Part shown: in pieces, positions 1 through 9,180 of the stretch
How the letters are laid out: the number at the start of each line of letters is the position of its first letter
How positions within the stretch are numbered: position 1 is the first letter of the stretch
DNA from: Stappia indica
GTDB taxonomy: Bacteria; Pseudomonadota; Alphaproteobacteria; Rhizobiales; Stappiaceae
Assembly: GCF_001696535.1 (NCBI RefSeq)
Contig: NZ_MBQE01000002.1
Span: 372,001-436,000, forward strand
Direction of reading: 5' to 3'
Length of the DNA stretch: 64,000 nucleotides
Program-made: the position numbers and the translations under genes
Notes under the pieces: model-generated
What the model was told of the DNA's origin: nothing
Database searches by the model: none
What the model saw: the letters and a program-made list of their open reading frames with translations, nothing else

Positions 1-386
1 AACAGCCGCCGCGCCGCTTCGGTCGAGCCCGTCGGTGCCGGTGTGCTGGCTGGTTTCCTCGGTGCTGGTTCCGGTTCCGGATGCGGCAGGCTGAGAAAGC
101 GTCGGGCTTCCGCGACCACATCGGCGAAATCGACGAAACCGCAGCTCTCGCGGATGATGTCCAGCAGGTCGCCATGCTCGCCGGTTGCCGCGTCGGTCCA
201 TTTGCCGGCCGGTCCCTTGGACGAATCCCTGAGCCGCACGAACATCGAGCGGCCGGGCGTGTTGCGGACATCGCCGACCTGCCAGTAACTGCCCTGGCGG
301 CGGCCGTTGGCCAGATAATGGCGGCACACCGCCTCGGCCTCCCGGCCGAGACGGTGCGCGAGATCGGAGGCGTCAGAGCGGGCCAT
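1..386 (-). CDS. DUF7146/toprim primase-like protein, 5' part only
   Basis: The minus strand is open from an ATG at 386-384 to the window edge, about 128 codons, so only the N-terminus is present. The start overlaps the TAA stop of the upstream helicase gene in a TAATG junction, which suggests translational coupling. The readable part begins MARSDASDLAHRLG and contains a basic, Trp/Gly-rich stretch (GSYWQVGDVRNTPGRSMFVR, then GKWTDAATGEHGDLLDII). That pattern is typical of the N-terminal domain before the toprim domain in plasmid and ICE primase-like proteins. Family knowledge places such genes directly after strawberry-notch helicase genes in alphaproteobacterial mobile elements. The toprim part itself lies outside the window, so the role in DNA processing is inferred. 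Confidence 0.65.
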   Translation of the reverse strand, partial: MARSDASDLAHRLGREAEAVCRHYLANGRRQGSYWQVGDVRNTPGRSMFVRLRDSSKGPAGKWTDAATGEHGDLLDIIRESCGFVDFADVVAEARRFLSLPHPEPEPAPRKPASTPAPTGSTEAARRL

Positions 387-3300
387 TATGCTGCCTCCCG
401 CTCGGAAATCCGCGCGAGCGGATAGGTGTCGAGCAATCTGCCGAGAACCGCCGGGCCGTTCGCATCCACCGGAACGAAGAACCGGAGCTTCCACGAGATG
501 ATCTCGGTGAACAGCCCATAGGCGCGCAGGCGATCGCGCATGGCGTCGGTGAAGCCAGTCAGCTCGATGCGGTTCGCGCCCATGACGCGGACGCGGCGAA
601 GCTGGAGGTCCTCGGACAGGTCGAGAATGGTCCGCCCGTCGATCAGTGCGGCATAGGCGTCGTCAGGGGCAAGGCTGGCCGTGCCGGTCGATGCGGCGTT
701 TGCCGCCCAGGACGGTGACACGCGGCGGCCGATGATGCGCTCGCCGTCGTCGGTCTGGAGGCGATAAACGCGCGTGGATTCGTTGGGCAGGCGCTTCCAC
801 ACCGGCAGGAGCAGGCCGGCGACGATGTGCAGCGTGCTGTTTTCGTATACCGGCACATCGTCGAGTTCACGGGTCCAAGCCGCCGCGAAGGTCTCGCGGT
901 CGGCTTCCCGCCAATGGCTGCCGGCCATCGTCTTGAGGGAAGCGTGATGATGCTCCATTGGTCGGACGAGGCGGACGCGGCGCTCGATCTCGCCATCATC
1001 GAGCATCAGCGACGGCGCCGGAAGTTGGACGGCGGCGCGGCCGGATTTGCCGTTCACCAGCAGCTTGCCGATATCGGCATCGGCATGCGCCAGCGCATCA
1101 GCCAGCGACAGGGGCCGGTTGCGCCGTTTCTCGGAAATGGTGAGCAGCCGGGTTTCGGCGCCCGTCGCCGGATGGGTGTAGACGGTCTTGCGGTCGAAGA
1201 CGACGAAGCTCTCGGCGGTCAGCGTTTCGAGGCCAACATCATAGACGCCGCTGGCGATCGCGCCCTGGACCCTGGCGTCGAGCAATTGCTCGAAGGCGGT
1301 GAACAGGATGCCCTGCAGCTCGATGGTGAGCGCCAACAGGCGGTTGAGGAAAGTGGTGATCGGCGGCAGGTCGTCCTTGATACCGTTGGCATCCATCAGC
1401 TTGAGGCCGGTGGCGCTTTCGAAGCGTTCGAGAGAGCAGCCTTCGATCTTGCCGCGCACGATCAACAGATAAAGCTGGCGCAGCGCGTCGCGGGCGTAAG
1501 GGCTTTCCAGATTGTCCTCGGGACGGAACAGCCCCTGACCGCCGGTTTGGCGCTGGTCGCGCGTGATGGCGCCGAGCGTGTCGAGCCGTCGGGCGATGGT
1601 CGAGAGGAACCGCTTTTCCGCCTTCACATCCGTCGCGATCGGCCGGAACAATGGCGGCTGCTTCTGATTGGTCCGATTGGTGCGGCCCAGCCCCTGAATG
1701 GCGGTATCGGCCTTCCAGCCGGGTTCGAGCAGGTAATGGACGCGCAGCCGCTGGTTCCTGACGGAAAGATCGGCATGGTAGCTGCGGCCGGTGCCGCCCG
1801 CGTCCGAGAACACGAGGATGCGCTTCTGGTCGTCCATGAAGGCGGCGGTTTCCGCGAGATTGGCGGGCGGCGCGCGGTTCTCCACGGCGAGGCGGTCGCC
1901 TTTGCGCACGATGCGGCGCGAGCGGCCGGTCACCTCGGCGACCAGATCGGTGCCGAAACGCTGCACGATCTGGTCGAGCGCTCCGGGCACCGGCGGCAAG
2001 GATCCCAGATGCTCGATCAGCTCGTCGCGCCGGGCGACGGCTTCGCGGCTTTCGACCGGCTGGCCATCCCGATAGACCGGCCGCGATGACAGATTGCCCT
2101 CGCTGTCGGTGAAGGGCTCGTAGAGTTGCACCGGGAAGGAATGCTGCAGATAGGAGCCGACATATTCGCGCGGCGTCACGTCGACGGAAATATCGTTCCA
2201 CTCCTCGGTCGGGATTTCGGCGAGGCGCCGTTCCATCAACGCCTCTCCGGTCGAGACGATCTGGATGACGGCGGCGTGGCCCGCCTCGAGATCGGCTTCG
2301 ATCGAGCGGATTAGGGTCGGCGTCTTCATAGAAGTCAGCAGGTGGCCGAAGAAGCGCTGTTTGGTGCTCTCGAAGGCCGAGCGCGCGGCGGATTTGGCCT
2401 GCCGGTTCAGCGTTCCCTCGCTGCCGGTGATGTTGGCGGCCTGCATCGCCGCGTCGAGGTTGTTGTGGATGATCTGGAAGGTGCCGGCATAGGCATCGTA
2501 AATCCGGCGCTGCTCTTCGGTGAGCCGGTGCTCGACCAGCTCATATTCCACGCCATCATAGGAGAGCGACCGCGCGGTATAGAGGCCGAGCGATCGCAGG
2601 TCGCGCGCCAGCACCTCCATCGCCGCGACGCCGCCATCCTCGATGGCTTCGATGAACTCGGCGCGCGTGGCGAAGGGGAAATCCTCACCGCCCCAGAGCC
2701 CGAGCCGCTGGGCATAGGCGAGATTGTGGACAGTGGTGGCGCCGGTCGCCGAGACATAGACCACACGGGCATCGGGCAGCGCATGTTGCAGCCGCAGACC
2801 GGCCCGCCCCTGCTGGGAGGGGGCGACGTCGCCCCGTTCGCTCTTGCCGCCGCCGGCGTTCTGCATGGCATGGCTCTCGTCGAAAATGATCACGCCGTCG
2901 AATTCCGAGCCCAACCATTCGACGATCTGCCTGACGCGCGAAACCTTCTCGCCGCGGTCGTCGGAGCGCAGCGTGGCATAGGTTGTAAACAGGATGCCTT
3001 CGGTCAGCGTGATGGGCTTGCCCTGCGGGAAGCGCGACAGCGGTGTCACCAGCAGGCGTTCCATGCCGAGCGCGGACCAGTCGCGCTGCGCATCCTCGAT
3101 CAGCTTGTCGGATTTGGAGATCCAGACCGCCTTGCACCGGCCGCGCAACCAGTTGTCGAGGATGATTCCGGCCGACTGGCGGCCCTTGCCCGCGCCGGTG
3201 CCGTCACCGAGCATGAAGCCGCGCCGGACGCGGACGGTATTGGTGGCGTCGGCGGGAGCGGCCTGGACGAAATCGAAGGTCTCATCGACCGTCCATGATC

Positions 3301-4693
3301 CGGCGAGATAGTCGGAATGCGCCTCGCCGGCATAGATCACCGTCTCGAGCTGGGCGTCGGACAGGACCGTGTGGATGTTGGCCGGCAGCAACGGGCGATA
3401 GCTCGGCCTGGGCGGCGCGACACTCGCCATCGCCGCCGACTGCACAAGTCTGGTCGGGTGCGCCTGAGCGCCGGGAATGCGGATCGACTGGAACCCGTAT
3501 GCCTCATAGATGGCGTCGGTCAGATGCGTGCCGTCCGGCGGCGTCCAGTCCACGGTCTCATAGGCGAGTTCCACGCTCTCGGGATCGGCGGCGACGGATC
3601 GGGTGGGACGCGCAGCGGCCGGGCGCGCGAGGTAACCGCGAACGGTTTTCCGCGCGGCACGCGGAGCCGCTGCATCAGGTTTCGGCAACGAGCCCGGCCG
3701 TCGCGGCGGCACGTGCGCCTCGATCCAGCCAAGCAGGGTAGCGACATCGGGCGCGGTGCCGGGCGATGCCGGAAACGCGGGCGGATCGCCGACGGGCACT
3801 TTGTCGAAGATGGTGAGCCGCGTCGGGAACGTCGTGCCGTGCCGTGCATAGACCGAGCCGTCGATGGCGGCGGTGAAGACGACACGGCCGCGCTCAGCCA
3901 GGCGGGCGAAGGCGTCCCGCCAGTCCGGTGCGTCTGGCGCGAAACCTGCGCCGGTAATCGTCACCAGCCGCCCGCCGGGAGCAAGGCGGGCCAGCGCCGA
4001 GGCAACATGGCGGTAGCAGGCATCGGCCATCCGGCCCGACACGTTCGCCATTGCCGAGAAGGGTGGATTCATCAGCACCACGCTTGGGACCGCGACGGGA
4101 TCGAGATGATCGTCGATCTGGGCGGCGTCGAAGCGGGTGATGTCAACGGCCGGAAAGAGGGAGGCGAGCAGGTCGGCGCGGGTCCCGGCCAACTCGTTGA
4201 GCAGGAGCGCACCGCCGGAGATTTCGGCGAGGATCGCGAGCAGGCCGGTGCCGGCCGACGGCTCCAGCACGATGTCGCCCGCCGTAATGCCGGCGGCGGT
4301 GACAGCGGCGAGGCCGAGCGGGGTCGGCGTGGAAAACTGCTGGAACGCCTGGCTCTCCTCGGAGCGGCGCGTATGCGTCGGTAGGAGACCGGCGATCCTG
4401 GTGAAGGCGGAAAGCCGTGCAGACGGAGACGCGGCTTTGCGGAAAAGCGCCTTTCCGTATTTGCGCAGGAACAGGACGGTCGCCGCCTCACAGGCGTCAT
4501 AGGCTGTCTTCCAGTCCCAGGCGCCGGAAGCGTCTGAAGCGCCGAAGGCGGTTTCCATCGCAGTGCGCAGCGTGGCAGCGTCGATGCGCTGGCCGCGTTC
4601 GAGATGGGGAAGCAGGAGATTGGCGGCGGCAAGTATCGCCGGCGCGGGGCCAAGCGACGCGGCCGGGTCGACCGCGGGGAACACCATGTTCAT
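386..4693 (-). CDS. Strawberry-notch-like helicase with N-terminal methyltransferase fold
   Basis: This protein of about 1435 aa is of the kind found in mobile-element maintenance blocks. An N-terminal SAM-methyltransferase-like fold shows EPSAGTG near residues 144-150 and NPPF near 209-212. It is followed by a large SF2 helicase region with a P-loop-like GDGTGAGKGR, a DExH-type FDESHAMQNAGG, and a motif VI-like GLGRTNRTNQ. The start at 4693 is preferred over an upstream ATG at 4825. The protein then begins MNMVFPAVDP after a GAGG ribosome site, and the upstream ATG lies inside a terminator hairpin. The stop overlaps the start of the next gene. The substrate is unknown. Anti-restriction or DNA-processing roles have been suggested for such fusions, but nothing here proves one. 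Confidence 0.85.
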   Translation of the reverse strand: MNMVFPAVDPAASLGPAPAILAAANLLLPHLERGQRIDAATLRTAMETAFGASDASGAWDWKTAYDACEAATVLFLRKYGKALFRKAASPSARLSAFTRIAGLLPTHTRRSEESQAFQQFSTPTPLGLAAVTAAGITAGDIVLEPSAGTGLLAILAEISGGALLLNELAGTRADLLASLFPAVDITRFDAAQIDDHLDPVAVPSVVLMNPPFSAMANVSGRMADACYRHVASALARLAPGGRLVTITGAGFAPDAPDWRDAFARLAERGRVVFTAAIDGSVYARHGTTFPTRLTIFDKVPVGDPPAFPASPGTAPDVATLLGWIEAHVPPRRPGSLPKPDAAAPRAARKTVRGYLARPAAARPTRSVAADPESVELAYETVDWTPPDGTHLTDAIYEAYGFQSIRIPGAQAHPTRLVQSAAMASVAPPRPSYRPLLPANIHTVLSDAQLETVIYAGEAHSDYLAGSWTVDETFDFVQAAPADATNTVRVRRGFMLGDGTGAGKGRQSAGIILDNWLRGRCKAVWISKSDKLIEDAQRDWSALGMERLLVTPLSRFPQGKPITLTEGILFTTYATLRSDDRGEKVSRVRQIVEWLGSEFDGVIIFDESHAMQNAGGGKSERGDVAPSQQGRAGLRLQHALPDARVVYVSATGATTVHNLAYAQRLGLWGGEDFPFATRAEFIEAIEDGGVAAMEVLARDLRSLGLYTARSLSYDGVEYELVEHRLTEEQRRIYDAYAGTFQIIHNNLDAAMQAANITGSEGTLNRQAKSAARSAFESTKQRFFGHLLTSMKTPTLIRSIEADLEAGHAAVIQIVSTGEALMERRLAEIPTEEWNDISVDVTPREYVGSYLQHSFPVQLYEPFTDSEGNLSSRPVYRDGQPVESREAVARRDELIEHLGSLPPVPGALDQIVQRFGTDLVAEVTGRSRRIVRKGDRLAVENRAPPANLAETAAFMDDQKRILVFSDAGGTGRSYHADLSVRNQRLRVHYLLEPGWKADTAIQGLGRTNRTNQKQPPLFRPIATDVKAEKRFLSTIARRLDTLGAITRDQRQTGGQGLFRPEDNLESPYARDALRQLYLLIVRGKIEGCSLERFESATGLKLMDANGIKDDLPPITTFLNRLLALTIELQGILFTAFEQLLDARVQGAIASGVYDVGLETLTAESFVVFDRKTVYTHPATGAETRLLTISEKRRNRPLSLADALAHADADIGKLLVNGKSGRAAVQLPAPSLMLDDGEIERRVRLVRPMEHHHASLKTMAGSHWREADRETFAAAWTRELDDVPVYENSTLHIVAGLLLPVWKRLPNESTRVYRLQTDDGERIIGRRVSPSWAANAASTGTASLAPDDAYAALIDGRTILDLSEDLQLRRVRVMGANRIELTGFTDAMRDRLRAYGLFTEIISWKLRFFVPVDANGPAVLGRLLDTYPLARISEREAA

Positions 4694-4724
4694 GTCAGGG
4701 GCCTCGGGAGAGCGGGAATGGGAA

Positions 4725-4759
4725 AGCCCGGACAGCGCTCTCTCTCGACCGCACGGGCT
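4725..4759 (-). promoter_or_regulatory. Leader hairpin of the helicase gene (GAGAGAGAG loop)
   Basis: In the 5' leader the minus strand can pair AGCCCG with CGGGCT around a purine stretch GAGAGAGAG. The leader also shares the string AGAGGAAGAGG with the leader of the parB-like gene. It resembles the leaders at 7811-7852 and 9181-9220 in having a GA-rich loop closed by a stem shortly before a start codon. The similarity here is weaker than between those two. Confidence 0.4.
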
Positions 4760-4811
4760 CAACCCCTTCCGGTTCGACCTCTTCCTCTCGGCGCCACGCG
4801 CGACATGAAAA

Positions 4812-4839
4812 CAGCGCCCGGCCATGAGGCCGGGCGCTG
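4812..4839 (-). terminator. Rho-independent terminator after the DUF6117 gene
   Basis: A perfect 11-bp stem (CAGCGCCCGGC / GCCGGGCGCTG) with a 6-nt loop is followed on the minus strand by TTTT. It lies 58 bp after the stop of the gene at 4897-5163 and upstream of the helicase leader, so it separates two transcription units. Confidence 0.75.
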
Positions 4840-4896
4840 CGAAAGTTCAGGACCAATATCAGCCGGCGGCCCCGCAAGTGGTCGCTTTGACCCACC

Positions 4897-5163
4897 TCAT
4901 GGCGCGGTTTCCGGCGCGTCAGGGTGCACGAAGCCTGCGGAGTTGTCGGGATCCGGCGGCAGGTAGGCGTCGTAGGGATTGCCGTCGGCGAGGAGACCAA
5001 AAGGCGTGAAGACGTAATCGGCGCCATCCCGGCCCACTGCACAGATGACATAGCGCAGGCTGCCCGACTGGGCGTCGAGGCACTCCATGAGCGCGAGATT
5101 GCCATCCGCCGCTGCACGCAGCAGCGTCTGGAAATTGGTTCGTGCGTGGGAGGGGATGCTCAT
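4897..5163 (-). CDS. DUF6117-type small protein
   Basis: An 88-aa protein beginning MSIPSHARTNFQTLLRAA, with an acidic, Pro/Asp-rich C-terminus (PPDPDNSAGFVHPDAPETAP). It matches my memory of the DUF6117 family, which sits beside ParB-like and DUF932 genes on alphaproteobacterial plasmids and integrative elements. Its ATG overlaps the stop of the upstream gene by 4 nt (ATGA), so the two are co-translated. A strong terminator follows. No catalytic motif, signal peptide or membrane segment is visible. Function unknown. Confidence 0.7.
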   Translation of the reverse strand: MSIPSHARTNFQTLLRAAADGNLALMECLDAQSGSLRYVICAVGRDGADYVFTPFGLLADGNPYDAYLPPDPDNSAGFVHPDAPETAP

Positions 5164-5576
5164 ATCCGGTCTCCCTCATTGGAGAGGATCTCGGCGAGCC
5201 AGCCGTCGGTGTCGATCCAGTCCGCCGTCTCGCCGGTGCCGAGGTCGAGCACATGCGCGCCGCCGCCGAAGCCGTCGAGACGCGGTTTCGAGCAGGTGTT
5301 GGCATATTGAAAGCCCCATCTGCCCGTGAGGCCGAACGCTGCGGCGCAGCGTTTGACGAACAGGATGACATGCTCGGGATCGCCGGTGCCGTCATCGCGC
5401 ATCCACAGATGCGTTCCGCCATGCTCGGGCTGGATCGACAGGAGAAACCCGTCCGAGGGCGGGTCTTCGGCGTCGTTTTCATCCGACAGCGCATTGTAGA
5501 TGTCGAGAGCACGCGCGGCGTTTTCAGGGGTGCCCACATCGAGCAGGCAGGAGAAGTGCGTGAAATAGTCGGCCAT
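5160..5576 (-). CDS. Conserved hypothetical protein of the mobile-element block
   Basis: A 138-aa acidic protein beginning MADYFTHFSCLLDVG, with many aromatic residues, no membrane segment and no recognised motif. The middle contains GGTHLWMRDDGTGDPEHVILFV, which reads as two beta strands of a compact cytosolic domain. The ribosome site AGGAG stands 6 nt before the ATG. The gene runs into the DUF6117 gene with an ATGA overlap and is preceded by the terminator of the parB-like gene, so the two small genes probably form their own unit. I recognise the gene only by its context. Confidence 0.65.
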   Translation of the reverse strand: MADYFTHFSCLLDVGTPENAARALDIYNALSDENDAEDPPSDGFLLSIQPEHGGTHLWMRDDGTGDPEHVILFVKRCAAAFGLTGRWGFQYANTCSKPRLDGFGGGAHVLDLGTGETADWIDTDGWLAEILSNEGDRI

Positions 5577-5597
5577 GTCAGGCTCCTGAAACGAGAA

Positions 5598-5619
5598 AGC
5601 CCGGCGCGATGGCCGGGCT
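5598..5619 (-). terminator. Terminator after the parB-like gene
   Basis: An 8-bp stem AGCCCGGC / GCCGGGCT with a 6-nt loop is followed on the minus strand by TTCTCGTTT. It lies 54 bp after the stop of the parB-like gene and just before the ribosome site of the next gene, so some read-through is possible. Confidence 0.6.
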
Positions 5620-5672
5620 GCTGAGGCTTGGAACGGAGGATGCGGGGCGGTTTGAGCCGCCCCGCATGATGG

Positions 5673-7796
5673 TCATTCAGCGGCCACCATGTGCTGGGCC
5701 TCGCCCTCCTCGTCGGCGGGCCCTTCGTCCTCACTGTCGCCCGCCAGGAACTCGGGCAGATCGTCAGCCTCGACATCACCGGAGCTCACGTCATCGGGAT
5801 CAACCAGGCGCAGCGGTTCGGGCAGCCAGCCGGTGTCGGCCAGGAGGCGTTCGGCTTCCGTCGCCATGTCGCCCTTCTTCATATGGTCGATAAGCTTGAC
5901 GGCCCGTTCGCCCGCGCCTTCGCGCACGGCTTCGAGAATGCGTGCCTTGGTGACGCGGCCGAGATAGTTGCCGACAGTGGGCTTCCAGCCTGCCGCCACC
6001 ATGTCGAGGCCGGTGGCGTGCTGGAGCCGGTCGGCCTGCGCCAGACGGACGTCGAGCCCATGCTGGCTGACGCCCGTTCCGCCATAGGGGTTCGGCCGCT
6101 CGAACAGCGCGTTGACGCCGAAGCTGATGCAATGGGCGAGCAGATCGAGGCGCGAGGTGTCGTCGAGATCGGTGAGCCAGTCCCAAAGGGCCTGATCGTC
6201 GGCTGGAACATGATCGCCCCAGCGTTCATGCCGCTCGGCAACCTCGCGGGCAGGTGCGCTGTCCTTCAGTTCCTCCGATTGCGCGGAGAAGAAGATATGA
6301 CGGACGCTGGCCTCGAGGCACCCGGTCGGCGCGGTGCGCCGGAAGGTGTCGCTGACCAGTTTGTGCAGCAACATGGTCATGGCGACGTCCGGGTGTTCGG
6401 CGACGGCGTTGCGCAGCGCCAGTGTGCGATGCGCGGTCAGTTCGATGACGAGGCGTTCGGGCAGCGGCTTGACGCCGTCATCCTCGTCTTCCTCCGGCTC
6501 CGCTGACTGGCCGCCGATGGTGATGACGGCACGCTGACCGGCGGGGCCATCGGACTGGTCGGCATGGCCACCAGCCTCCGATGCGTCAGCGCCATCGTGT
6601 TCGACCGGTCGTTCATCCTCGGGGCGGACATAGCCGCGATCCACCGAGAGCGAGCCGTTGGCATCGACACTGACGAAGGCGCCGGCGATGGCAATGTCGG
6701 CCGGGTCATAGATCGTCAGGCGCTGATCGAAGGCGTCGAGCGCCTGTTCGATTTCGCCCAGCCGCTGGTCGATCTCGTCGGGCAACTCGTCAGCTTCTCC
6801 ATATTCGGCCTCGATTCGGTCATACTCGTCGCGCAGTGCCTCACGGGTCGCACGCTCCTCCTCGGTCAGATCGACGGTCGTACTGGCCAGCGCGCGAAGC
6901 CCATGCTGGTGGCCGTAGGGGAAGCTCACGGCCACCTCGACCCACTTCCAGCCTTCGCCCGCGATCTCGTCGGCAACGAGTTTCAGCTTCTCGGCTACCA
7001 GGCGGTCGAGCAGGGCCGGGTCCTGCAGCCAGCCGCCTTCGTCGGACTGGAACAGGTCGCGGAGCACGATGCCGCCGGCCGCTTCGTATGCTTCGATGCC
7101 CACGAAGACGGCCCGCTTGTCGGGGGCGCGCACCGCGGTCTCGGTCAGCATGCGGCGGATGGTATAAGGTTCCTTCTGCCAGCCATCCTTGATCGCCGCC
7201 CAGACCTGTTCCTGGCGGGCATGGTCCTCAGAGACGGTGAAGGCCATGAGCTGTTCGAGCGTCATGCCGTCCTCGGCATAGATGTCGAGCAGCGCGGGCG
7301 AGACGGCAGCCAAGCGCAGACGTTGCTTGACGACCTTGACGTCGACGAAGAACGCTGCCGCGATTTCCTCCTCACTCATGCCCTTTCCGCGCATGGCCCG
7401 GAACGCGCGGAACTGGTCGAGGGGATGAAGCGGCGCGCGTTCGATGTTCTCGGCGAGCGAGACCTCGTCGATGAGGATGTTGCCACCGGCTTCCGAGACG
7501 ATGCAGGGCACCGATGCGGTCTTGTTGAGGCGCTTTTGCTTCACCAGCAGTTCGAGGGCGCGATAGCGCCGGCCGCCGGCGGGCACCTCGAACATGCCGG
7601 TCTCCTTGCCCTCGGCATCCACGACCGGCCGGACATGCAGCGACTGGATCAGGCCGCGGCGGGCGATGGACTCGGCCAGTTCCTCGACCGAGACGCCGGC
7701 CTTGACGCGCCGGACATTGGATTGGGAGAGCATCAGCTTGTTGAAGGGGATGTCGCGCGAGGACGACAGGGTGATCTTCTGGGTGGCAGTTGCCAT
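5673..7796 (-). CDS. ParB/RepB/Spo0J-family DNA-binding protein, long form
   Basis: A 707-aa ParB-like protein. An N-terminal ParB nuclease/CTPase-like domain holds the motif PAGGRRYRALELL near residues 91-104 and the stretch SLAENIERAPLHPLDQFRAF near 136-155. An HTH segment around KGMSEEEIAAAFFVDVKVVKQRL follows. The remaining 500 residues are acidic and low in recognisable motifs. True partition ParBs are about 300 aa, so this belongs to the large ParB-like class of alphaproteobacterial ICEs and plasmids, whose job is probably not simple segregation. No parA lies next to it. The ATG at 7796 has GGAG and GGAAC upstream. The gene has a structured leader (7811-7852) and a terminator. Confidence 0.85.
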   Translation of the reverse strand: MATATQKITLSSSRDIPFNKLMLSQSNVRRVKAGVSVEELAESIARRGLIQSLHVRPVVDAEGKETGMFEVPAGGRRYRALELLVKQKRLNKTASVPCIVSEAGGNILIDEVSLAENIERAPLHPLDQFRAFRAMRGKGMSEEEIAAAFFVDVKVVKQRLRLAAVSPALLDIYAEDGMTLEQLMAFTVSEDHARQEQVWAAIKDGWQKEPYTIRRMLTETAVRAPDKRAVFVGIEAYEAAGGIVLRDLFQSDEGGWLQDPALLDRLVAEKLKLVADEIAGEGWKWVEVAVSFPYGHQHGLRALASTTVDLTEEERATREALRDEYDRIEAEYGEADELPDEIDQRLGEIEQALDAFDQRLTIYDPADIAIAGAFVSVDANGSLSVDRGYVRPEDERPVEHDGADASEAGGHADQSDGPAGQRAVITIGGQSAEPEEDEDDGVKPLPERLVIELTAHRTLALRNAVAEHPDVAMTMLLHKLVSDTFRRTAPTGCLEASVRHIFFSAQSEELKDSAPAREVAERHERWGDHVPADDQALWDWLTDLDDTSRLDLLAHCISFGVNALFERPNPYGGTGVSQHGLDVRLAQADRLQHATGLDMVAAGWKPTVGNYLGRVTKARILEAVREGAGERAVKLIDHMKKGDMATEAERLLADTGWLPEPLRLVDPDDVSSGDVEADDLPEFLAGDSEDEGPADEEGEAQHMVAAE

Positions 7797-7810
7797 GTTC
7801 CTTACTCCGC

Positions 7811-7852
7811 GACGGACGCCGGGGAGCCTCTCTCTCCGGCAACCAATCCGTC
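7811..7852 (-). promoter_or_regulatory. Structured 5' leader of the parB-like gene
   Basis: On the minus strand GACGGA pairs with TCCGTC to close a 42-nt hairpin. The inner arms are GCCGG / CCGGC, with a GA-rich loop AGAGAGAGG between GGAG and CTCC. The downstream edge is 14 nt before the ATG and next to the ribosome site. The same architecture stands before the DUF932 gene with a compensatory change in the last outer pair (A-T here, G-C there). Confidence 0.6.
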
Positions 7853-7925
7853 ACGAAGCGAAGCGCCGCCCTCTTCCTCTAGGAGAGCAGCGCCACGAAA
7901 ACGGGAAGACGGAGGGGCACGGAAG

Positions 7926-7967
7926 CGCAAAGCCGGAAATAGGGGGAACCGCGTTTCCGGCTTTGCG
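7926..7967 (-). terminator. Inverted repeat after the DUF932 gene
   Basis: A perfect 14-bp inverted repeat (CGCAAAGCCGGAAA / TTTCCGGCTTTGCG) with a 14-nt loop begins 4 bp past the DUF932 stop. There is no T-run on either strand, so it may stabilise a 3' end or act as a weak terminator rather than a classic intrinsic one. Confidence 0.5.
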
Positions 7968-7971
7968 GATG

Positions 7972-9165
7972 TCAGGCCGCGCGATCGAGAAGCTTCTTCG
8001 CCTTACCCTCCATATCGAGGCGGGCGTCCTGATGGGCCTTGTCGCGGGCAAGCGCGGTGATGCCCTGCACAAAGTCGAAGATCGATTCCGGCGGCCTGCC
8101 TTCCTCGGCTAGCACCGTGTCGATGATCCGGCCAGTCTCGGCTTTCGAGAAGCCGCGCTTGCGCAGGAAATCGGTACGGTCCTCGTCGGTACGGGCAACG
8201 ATCCGCTCGCGCGCGGCCTTGATGCCGTTGACGAAGGGCATGGGTGAGGAATTGGCGAAATTGAGCAGCGCCGGCGCAGCCTCATGGGCAAAGCGCGAGG
8301 CGGCATATTTGCTGTGGCGGATGGTGATCTCCTCGAAATCCTCTACGCCCCAGAGATTGCGATTCTGGCACACCGCGCGGAGATAAAAGCTCGCCATGCC
8401 GAGCGTTTTCGCGCCGACTTCCGAATTCCAGCAATAGAAGCCCCGGAAATAGAGATCGGGCGATCCATCGGGCAGTCTGCCGGCTTCGATGGGGTTGAGA
8501 TCATCCACGAGAAACAGGAAGACATCGCGGTCCGAAGCATAGAGCGTCGTGGTGTCCTTAGTGATGTCGACGCGCGGATTGTAGATGCCGGTGGACCAGT
8601 CGAGCACGCCCGGCACCTTCCAGCGCGTATCGCCCGTGCCGTTTCCGGCGATACGCTGCACCGCTTCGACCAGTTCGTGGTCGAAAATGCGGCCATAGTC
8701 CGGCCCGGTCACAGCGCGCAGTTCCACGCGACCGTTCTCGACTTCCATTGTCTTGATCTGCTCGGCGCGATGCGATGTCAGGCCGTATTGCAGGTTGATG
8801 CCGGCGAGGGCGGCGGGAAGCTGACGCAGATAGGCAGCCGGCGCGCTGACCAGGCTGGCGAGTTGCCCGAAGCTCCAGTGGGTTGGTGCGACGGGAGCGT
8901 CGGCACCAGGCAGCATCAGCGACAGCCTCTCAGGATCGTCCCGGCTCGCTTCGACATGGATCAGCGCGCTATCCAGCACGCGGGTCTTGCTGCACTCGGC
9001 ACGGGTGCGAACCGTATCGGCCAGGGCGTCGAGGGACAGAAATCGCTCGTCGTCGGGCCGGTTGAACCATTCGGAGGAAACACGGCCAATCCGCTCGCCG
9101 CGGCTGACATCCACCTTGTAGCCCCCGCTCACATCGCGGCGGGCATCGAGAACCTGCATGTTCAT
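7972..9165 (-). CDS. DUF932 domain protein
   Basis: A 397-aa DUF932 (phage/plasmid-like) protein. The ATG at 9165 gives MNMQVLDARRDVSGGYKVDV, the usual beginning of the family in alphaproteobacteria, and has GGAG nine bases upstream. The open frame extends further upstream to 9423, but that part is low in recognisable sequence and crosses a structured leader. No catalytic motif is visible. The family is common on conjugative elements, next to ParB-like and toprim genes, and its biochemical role is not established. The gene is the last of the mobile-element block before the CBASS operon, which reads in the same direction and ends about 200 bp upstream. Confidence 0.85.
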   Translation of the reverse strand: MNMQVLDARRDVSGGYKVDVSRGERIGRVSSEWFNRPDDERFLSLDALADTVRTRAECSKTRVLDSALIHVEASRDDPERLSLMLPGADAPVAPTHWSFGQLASLVSAPAAYLRQLPAALAGINLQYGLTSHRAEQIKTMEVENGRVELRAVTGPDYGRIFDHELVEAVQRIAGNGTGDTRWKVPGVLDWSTGIYNPRVDITKDTTTLYASDRDVFLFLVDDLNPIEAGRLPDGSPDLYFRGFYCWNSEVGAKTLGMASFYLRAVCQNRNLWGVEDFEEITIRHSKYAASRFAHEAAPALLNFANSSPMPFVNGIKAARERIVARTDEDRTDFLRKRGFSKAETGRIIDTVLAEEGRPPESIFDFVQGITALARDKAHQDARLDMEGKAKKLLDRAA

Positions 9166-9180
9166 GGGATCAAACTCCAT

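Noticed and set aside
827-2089. Long open frame of 420 codons on the plus strand inside the helicase gene
   Set aside because: It is the shadow of a high-GC minus-strand gene: the translation is low in recognisable motifs and it has no ribosome site.
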